A stretch of DNA of 64,000 nt, taken from Cyclaneusma minus. Lineage: Eukaryota > Ascomycota > Leotiomycetes > Marthamycetales > Marthamycetaceae. The notes under the pieces were generated by a model. The model was not told the origin of the DNA, did not search any database, and saw nothing but the letters and a program-made list of their open reading frames with translations. This document shows, in pieces, positions 58,560-64,000 of this stretch. A program made the translations under genes and the position numbers. Position 1 is the first letter of the stretch, and every line of letters begins with the position of its first letter. The DNA is taken from the NCBI GenBank assembly GCA_037179335.1, contig JAKZHN010000011.1:588428-652427 (forward strand). The letters run 5' to 3'.

Positions 58560-59985
58560 TCACAAGATCTCTTCATCGACCATGTCGATATCCCCACCGC
58601 CACCAGCAGCTTGCTCACCACCATTCGCATCTCCATTCGCTGCACCACTCTTGGTCCAGTAGTCCTCCATCTCAGCGTCAAGTTCCTCCTGCGTCTTCCT
58701 AGGTCGGCCGTCCTTGCTGAGCTTCTCACCACCCCTCTCACGGCCTCGGCCACCCCGCTCACCCCTCTCCCTGCGCGCACCAGGTCTGCGGCCTTGTTCC
58801 CTTCTGCCACCCCTGGGTCGGAAATCCTCACGGTCAGAGCCACCGGGGACGTAGCGGTCGACATTGGCTGGTGGGGGTCCGCTGACATCAGAGTGTCGGA
58901 TGGGCGACTCGGATCGGGAGCGAGCAGCGCCTGGTGCGAAACTGATGCGCTCTGCTAACGAACGCGGGGGACGCGAGGCATCGTAGGCGGCACGTCCACG
59001 GGGGCGGGAGTCTTCGGGCATGGGTACAAGACGGATGGGTTGGCCATTGGCATTGGCACCGTCGAACTCTCGGACAGCATCTTTCGCATCCCTGGCATCT
59101 TCGTAGATCACGTAGCAAATACCGTTGGAGCGGCCAGCTCGGTCGTAGCTGAGTTTGAGCGATTCGACAGGTCCGATACGGTTGAAGAGTCCCTGGGGTA
59201 TGGTATCAGTTTTCATTGTCCGCTGTATATGTGGTGGTGCATGTCTATCGGGTACGTACATCCAGGTCATCTTCGGTAAGGTCGTAGTGGACGTTCTCGA
59301 CACGGAGTTTGCGGCTGCCGATGACTTCTCTCTCTCTGTAAGGCTCAGGAGAGTACTGTCCACCCCGGTGACCACGGTAGCTGCCAGCTAGAAGGATATG
59401 AGTATCGTAATTCGTAAGACTATAGGCAGCAGAACATACATCGGTCATCAGACTGGAATTTGTCATGAACCCAATCGCTGTATTTATGGTCAGTCAATGC
59501 ATCTCAGATTCAACATTGGGAGAAAACTTACGAGTCAATCTTTGAGTAGTCATCTCGGGTCGACTGTGAAAAAGGAATCGGGGCGCAGGTTAGCTAGGCA
59601 TTCCAAGGTGTACTTCTCTGAACCAGCAACGGAGAAGTCGAGTAAAACGCGCGCCATGACGGTCCGGAAGTTTCGGCAGAGAGGAGAGGATGAGGAAGCG
59701 GAAGGAGGGAGGTTCAATGCACCTGTCCGAGAGAACAGTCAGGCCGACGAAGAATGACAGGATGGAATTGGCTACCTTTCTGACACCATCACGGGGATAT
59801 TCACTGCGCTCGGGTCTGCGACTGCCGCGCTCTGGTCGGCGACCACCGCCAGCACGACGGTTTCGGGGAGCGCTCTGCTGTGGTGAATGTCAGCCTTGCA
59901 GGCTCTTCGGCGCGACGGCATTGACGGGATAGTGATTGCTACTGACCTGGCGCTCTTGCACGATCTCGTCAAGGCTGCGGTCCAT
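58560..59985 (-). CDS. YRA1: RNA-annealing mRNA export adaptor, YRA1/ALY (REF) family
   Basis: Nuclear adaptor recruited through TREX that loads the Mex67 export receptor on mRNA. Six exons on the minus strand (59985-59947, 59877-59776, 59563-59532, 59477-59440, 59387-59260, 59192-58560) give 323 residues. All junctions keep frame, and most donors are GTRNGT. The N-terminus MDRSLDEIVQERQ is the conserved REF-N box. It is followed by an RGG/RPER-rich linker, then DDYSKIDSDWVHDKF, the RRM (about residues 97-172, RNP2-like LRVENV), a long RGG/RE-rich region, and the C-terminal REF-C box RKTQEELDAEMEDYW. Exons 3 and 4 are only 32 and 38 nt. Intron 2 (212 bp, donor GTAGCC) is by far the longest with the weakest donor; in yeast YRA1 an inefficient intron mediates autoregulation. 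It acts with THO2 in the same pathway, and is divergent with the methyltransferase gene. Confidence 0.95.
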
Positions 59986-60796
59986 CTTGGCGACTGTGTG
60001 GAATGGGAGTCGAGTCTCGTGGTTGGACGGATGCAGTCGAGGTGGATTCGGGAAGTTCAGCGCTGGTGATGTGCGAGGAAGAGGTCAATCGAAGGCGAGC
60101 TGCTCAGGCGCCCGAGCTCTGACGCATGGGCGCGACCAGACGTTGGCTGTGGCTTGGCGCCACGCGCTTAGCCCGGAGAGGCTAAGCGCGCTCCCAGAAA
60201 TATCTCCCTCGCGAACTCCTTCAAGACGCAAGACTCCTTCTCAGACAATCCTCGGAATCATACTCCATCCAATATCTGTTAATGCACAGCACAATGGCGA
60301 TGAGCTTGGGGTGCCATTTTCAGGTACTCGTATCTTTCTTCTCAGTTTCCTGTCAATTTCGCAGATCGAATTCTCTCCTTAAGTAGCTGTACCAGGTAGC
60401 AATTCCTTTTTCGTTTATTCTTTCATGCTGTTCTCGAGTCAATGTCATTTTGTCCCTCATCCTCAGAGCCTAGTTTGCCATTATCGCCGGTAAGTGCGGA
60501 GGATCACCGCCCAGTGACTCAACTTCTTCTATGTCCCTGGGCCAATGGGCAGTACTGAGTACATTCTACAAGACCAGTTAAAACCCGAACCATACTCAGA
60601 GTTCAATACAGTCCATTTCCAATTCTTGTCTTCAGCATTGGCAAACTCAATCTCACTCTCTAAACTCTGATAATCCTCACCCCGCATGAACCCCGGCCAC
60701 AACACCGCGACCCCATAAAATCAAGCACACCGAAGCTGAGCTCCATCCCCTTCCCCAAATCTCAACACTGCAAGTCTCTCTCTCCCATCTCCAATA
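59986..60796. promoter_or_regulatory. Divergent promoter YRA1 / methyltransferase, with hairpin
   Basis: The 811-bp interval between two start codons. It contains a perfect inverted repeat, CGCGCTTAGCC / GGCTAAGCGCG, at 60163-60190 (11-bp stem, 6-nt loop), ~180 bp upstream of YRA1. A CCATCTCC-rich pyrimidine leader precedes the methyltransferase ATG. No TATA box is obvious. No other gene seen. Confidence 0.6.
60163..60190. repeat. 11-bp perfect hairpin upstream of YRA1
   Basis: CGCGCTTAGCC, loop CGGAGA, GGCTAAGCGCG. It could be an operator-like palindrome in the divergent promoter or, if transcribed, a stable 5'-leader stem. The sequence does not decide between these. Confidence 0.9.
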
Positions 60797-62365
60797 ATGG
60801 CTTCCGAAACATCACTCACCTCCGAGCTCACAGCTGTGCCCGAACTGACCCTCGACTCCGAAGCACCCGAACTCACCATCGACTCCATTTCCAAAATCAC
60901 AGTAACATCCGACATCACTGTCACTACCTCCGAACTTGCCCTCGATTCCTCACCCTCCATGGCGCCCCAAACCACCATCACTGCCCCAAACACCCCCTCC
61001 GACCCCACTTTCCGCCTCTACTCTCCCACCCAGGCCCACACCTACGCCACCTCCCGCCAGTCCTACGCACCACAACTCTATAACATCATACTGGATTTTC
61101 ACACTTCCGCACCTCCCCCAGGCTCCCCACCATCCAGCAACTCATTGCTACTAGATGTTGGTTGCGGTCCCGGCAACGCAACTCGCGATGTAGCGCCGCA
61201 TTTTAAAAGCGCTATTGCTGTTGATCCAAGCCTGTCTATGATTGAGACTGCCAAGGAGCTAGGCGGGAAGACGGGAGATGGTGGGGATGTTCAGTGGAGA
61301 GTTGGAGAGGCGGAGAAATTGAGTGAGGTGGAGGGGCTGGTTGGGGATGATGGGGTTGGGAAGGTGAATTTGCTTATTGCTGCTACCGCTGTAAGCCATT
61401 ATCACTTCGATTTTGAACACTGAACAGTGTTTGGATGGTTGAGGTACTGAAGTCATGAGAACAGGCACATTGGTTCGACATGTCTCACTTCTGGCCCGAG
61501 GCGGCGAGAGTCGTGAAGCCAGGTGGGACGATTGCGTTGTGGACCATTTCTTCGCTCTACTGCCGTACGTCGTCTCCTTTAGCCCATTTCTGCTTCTCAG
61601 TTTCGCCTACCCCGGCTATTCCTGCCAGCCCAGCTACACAGTATACGCCGAAGATATAGCTAGCTTGTGGTTCAGCATTAGACTTACACGTTGACGCTAG
61701 ATCCCGACACGCCCGACGCAGCCGAAATCCAGAAACAGCTTTCAGATCTCGAAGACGTGGATCTCAAACCCTACGAAAACGAGGGGAACCGACTTGCACG
61801 TGACATGGTGCGTAGCAAACGTCCTCTTTCACCCCTTCCCCATGGCACACGAATATGCTCACGCTCCGCTTCCTCATCTGCATCCTTCTCAGCCCCATTT
61901 CCTCGTCACTGGTCTCCGCATCCTAGCTCCAGCACCCACAAACCAGCAACTAACAGCCCCTAGTACGCGCGTCTCCCACTCCCCTGGAGCATCAACCCCC
62001 CAGTCCCTTCCCTCCCCTCCTCCTCCTTCCGCCGTCTCGAATTCGACCGCGCCGGCGTTCTTTCCAACGGTATCGAATTTTTGAATCATGTTTTCACCAA
62101 ACCCACTCCTCAAGACTCTAACCCTGAAGCTCAAGATTCGGAGGACGTGAGACCGGGGGAAATCAGCTTGGATGAGTTGGAGGGACGGCTGGCTACGGCT
62201 AGTATGGTGACTAGGTGGCGACAGGATCCGGACAATGAGGGGAAGGAAGATCCGGTTAGGAAGAGGTGTAGGATGATTGGAGAGGTGGTGGGGAGGGAGG
62301 GGAAGGGGAAGAGGGGGTTGAGGGCGGGGACGGGGATGGGGGTGCTGTTGTTTAAGCGTGTTTGA
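60797..62365 (+). CDS. Class I SAM-dependent methyltransferase (Tmt1-like)
   Basis: Probably methylates a small molecule; closest in layout to fungal trans-aconitate 3-methyltransferase-type (Methyltransf_11) proteins. The substrate is not provable here. Exons 60797-61390, 61465-61564, 61701-61807 and 61964-62365 give 400 residues. All three introns (74, 136, 156 bp; donors GTAAGC, GTACGT, GTGCGT) keep frame. The SAM site LLLDVGCGPGNATRDVA (motif I, about 117-133) is followed by AIAVDPSLSMIETA (motif II acid) and, across intron 1, by AAHWFDM...WPEAARVVKPGGTIALW, typical of this family. LPLPWSI and a C-terminal MVTRWRQD motif fit family members. The first 54 residues are a Ser/Thr/Leu-rich repetitive extension; an in-frame ATG at 60959 (MAPQTTITAP) would give a more usual start, so the true start is uncertain. 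Confidence 0.88.
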
Positions 62366-62978
62366 AGGGGTGTGAGTGAGAGAACAGTTTGGGAGGGAGG
62401 GGATTGGATGTGATGTCTTATGACTTATGAACTGGTGTAGGAAATCAGTGCTTTACGCTTTGCAGACTTCACGCACTACACAAAATTCTCCCTCTCCGCT
62501 GTTCAGTTGCGCAAAAACTCTCTCCTCCTTTCCACAGCCCAGTCTTCACCTCGTCAAGCCATCACATCCCCTCAGCCTTCCCAGCCTCCCCCCCAACCTA
62601 ACCCTCAGCAATCTGTTTCTCAAACTCATGAAAACTCTCAATCCCCTTCGGCACGCCATTCCACTGCAACCCTTGCTCATCCATACACCTCGCCCTATCC
62701 TCCATACACCTCCCCCAAGCCTCCAACCCCACCATCTTGGCTGCAAACAACATGGATCTCAGGGTGGAACTATTGCGCACGCATGATCACTTTTATGTCA
62801 CTAAGCAACTCTCTGCTCATTGTTTCAAGTTTAAGTATATTGGTATTTTCTGTACCTGTCGAAGCTATGTCCTCACAGCCCCGTGAAGCTCGATTGTGGC
62901 CACAAGAGGACTATTTCCATCAGACGATATTTGCCGAAGTCTAGTTCCCCCAAAACCACCATCGAGATCCAGCAACAC
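62366..62978. other. Convergent intergenic region with a possible exon
   Basis: Lies between the ends of the methyltransferase gene (plus) and the next gene (minus). On the minus strand, 62740-62598 follows a good acceptor (TTTGCAG) and reads as a plausible coding tail (LEAWGRCMEDRARCMDEQG...FHEFEKQIAEG, then stop). Its reading phase does not match the GTGAGT donor at 62982, so I cannot attach it to the neighbour. Overlapping plus-strand proline-rich frames look like shadows. Confidence 0.3.
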
Positions 62979-63607
62979 TCACTTGTAGAGCTTCCAGCCT
63001 TGTTCAGTCAAGACCTTGATCTCCGAAGCGCCCCTACTTCTCTTGTACGCCGCATTGTCGCGCATAACTCCACCGCCCATTTCCTCCGGAAAACCGTCGT
63101 GACTGGTTGGCAGGGTAGAGTGCTCGCGTCCTTCTGCGATGGATCCGGTAGTAGGTGTGTATCTCTCGATCTGGGCTGCGAGTGCTGAGGTATCGCTGCG
63201 GGAGTGAGCGGCGCCAGACTTCGAGACTCGGGAGGTGTCACGGCTCGACAAACCCTTCTTCTGGCGTCTTTGGTCTCTCTTGTTGCCATCCTTCGTTCCT
63301 CTGCGACGGATCTCAGAGGGCGGCTCGATTGCGCGCACCGTTTCGAAATCGTTGGGCTTGTTGCTGCCATGGTTGGTGGCAGCTGGGCGAGGTTCGACCA
63401 TAGGCTCAGTCTGAGGGCCGATGACTTCTTCCTTTCTGTCGCTGGTGGGAGCTGTACTTCCATCAAGGACTGCGCCGATGGATGGCAATGGATTCTTGGG
63501 AGTGGGACCGAAGATGCGGTCTGAAGTATTCATGGGTTCGTCAGTTGGGCTCTCCAACTTGCGCATCAGGGCTGATGGGAAGTAAAATTACCTTTCTTTT
63601 CTGCCAT
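62979..63607 (-). CDS. Uncharacterised basic, disordered protein
   Basis: Not recognised. The best model has exons 63607-63592 (ATGGCAGAAAAGAAAG) and 63520-62979, giving 185 residues. The 71-bp intron has GTAATT, a CTGAC branch point and CAG, and the joined frame reads MAEKKDRIFGPTPKNPLPSIG. Simply starting at 63566 would need a non-conserved leader. The protein is hydrophilic, with a KDGNKRDQRRQKKG basic cluster and Ser/Arg-rich stretches, and ends SEIKVLTEQGWKLYK, the only part that looks structured. No membrane segment or signal peptide. The end is uncertain: a strong GTGAGT donor overlaps the stop codon (62982 downward), so a further 3' exon is possible. Confidence 0.6.
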
Positions 63608-64000
63608 GATGGCGTCGGTAAGAGCAATGGAGCCCTGGTGAAAGGAGACTTGTGGAGTATCTTGGTTTATCTCGCCGGTTTGAAGAGAATAAGATAAAGA
63701 GCGGGAGCTCAGCTAAAAAGGGCCATTAGCGAGTTGTTAGCTCCAAATATCGGAGCTCTACCTTTGCCGTCACGTCGCCAGGCACCCAGGCACCTTTGTT
63801 TTAGGGCTGTCTTTATTTAAGCATATATACAGGGTTTTCGGCAGGATACCAAACCGAATACTGGAGTAGCGGATTCCAGATATCAGGAGAATTTTCAGCA
63901 TCTCTTGGGAAAGCAGTTGTATTACTGAGTACTATTACGCACCGATTTCTATACCGAAAATGGGCAAAGCCTTAGTCTCCTGAGTTTTGTCCAGTGTGCA
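63608..64000. other. Window-edge intergenic region
   Basis: 393 bp upstream of the uncharacterised minus-strand gene, presumably its promoter. TTATTTAAGCATATATAC near 63815 is TATA-like. No gene or repeat seen. Confidence 0.4.

Noticed and set aside
1..64000. CRISPR arrays, rRNA genes, telomere repeats
   Set aside because: No short regularly spaced identical repeats, no rRNA-like segments and no TTAGGG tracts were seen.

Overview
The window is nuclear DNA of a filamentous ascomycete (Pezizomycotina). A Dothideomycete is my best guess, but I cannot name the species. The evidence is short introns with GTRNGT donors and CTRAC-like branch points, fungal single-copy genes, and long AT-rich blocks carrying the C-to-T / G-to-A damage of repeat-induced point mutation (RIP).

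Layout. 1-2560: degenerate tandem array of ~0.6-kb units. 2582-12911: divergent pair MET2 (homoserine O-acetyltransferase, minus) and THO2 (THO/TREX mRNA-export subunit, plus). 12912-14000: no convincing gene. 14000-55700: the same ~0.6-kb array again, split by two large RIP-mutated LTR retroelements (14548-28747 and 30607-51525). 56499-64000: ordinary genes, namely an MNN9/ANP1/VAN1-type mannosyltransferase (minus), a YRA1/ALY mRNA-export adaptor (minus), a class I SAM methyltransferase (plus) and an uncharacterised 185-aa protein (minus).

The most unusual content is the array. Sixteen modules recur every 576-673 bp once the transposons are removed. A typical module has a TATA box facing left (TTTAAATACC, or CCCTTTTATACCC read on the plus strand), a Cbf1-like E-box (TCACRTG), and a TATA box facing right (GGTATAAAAA) followed by a TTTCTAAATCTCCAAGC-like block. 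Each therefore looks like a divergent promoter. A further CAGCAG-containing block lies ~190-310 bp downstream of the rightward TATA in many units. No conserved reading frame is evident. This could be a family of short non-coding RNA genes or another tandem transcription module, and I do not recognise it.

The two retroelements carry exact 5-bp target duplications (CGAAA, CTGCT) and sit at nearly the same place within array units. Each is ~6.3 kb after nested insertions are removed. Element 1 holds a 7.9-kb element. Element 2 holds a four-level nest: a 2.1-kb non-autonomous element containing a 1.08-kb palindrome, a gypsy element, a third LTR element, and a young un-RIPed solo LTR. RIP damage stops sharply at the LTR edges; the array units are not AT-biased.

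The single-copy genes are housekeeping: sulfur amino-acid synthesis, co-transcriptional mRNP assembly (THO2 and YRA1 act in the same TREX pathway) and Golgi N-glycan mannosylation. Apart from the divergent pairs MET2/THO2 and YRA1/methyltransferase, nothing suggests a gene cluster.
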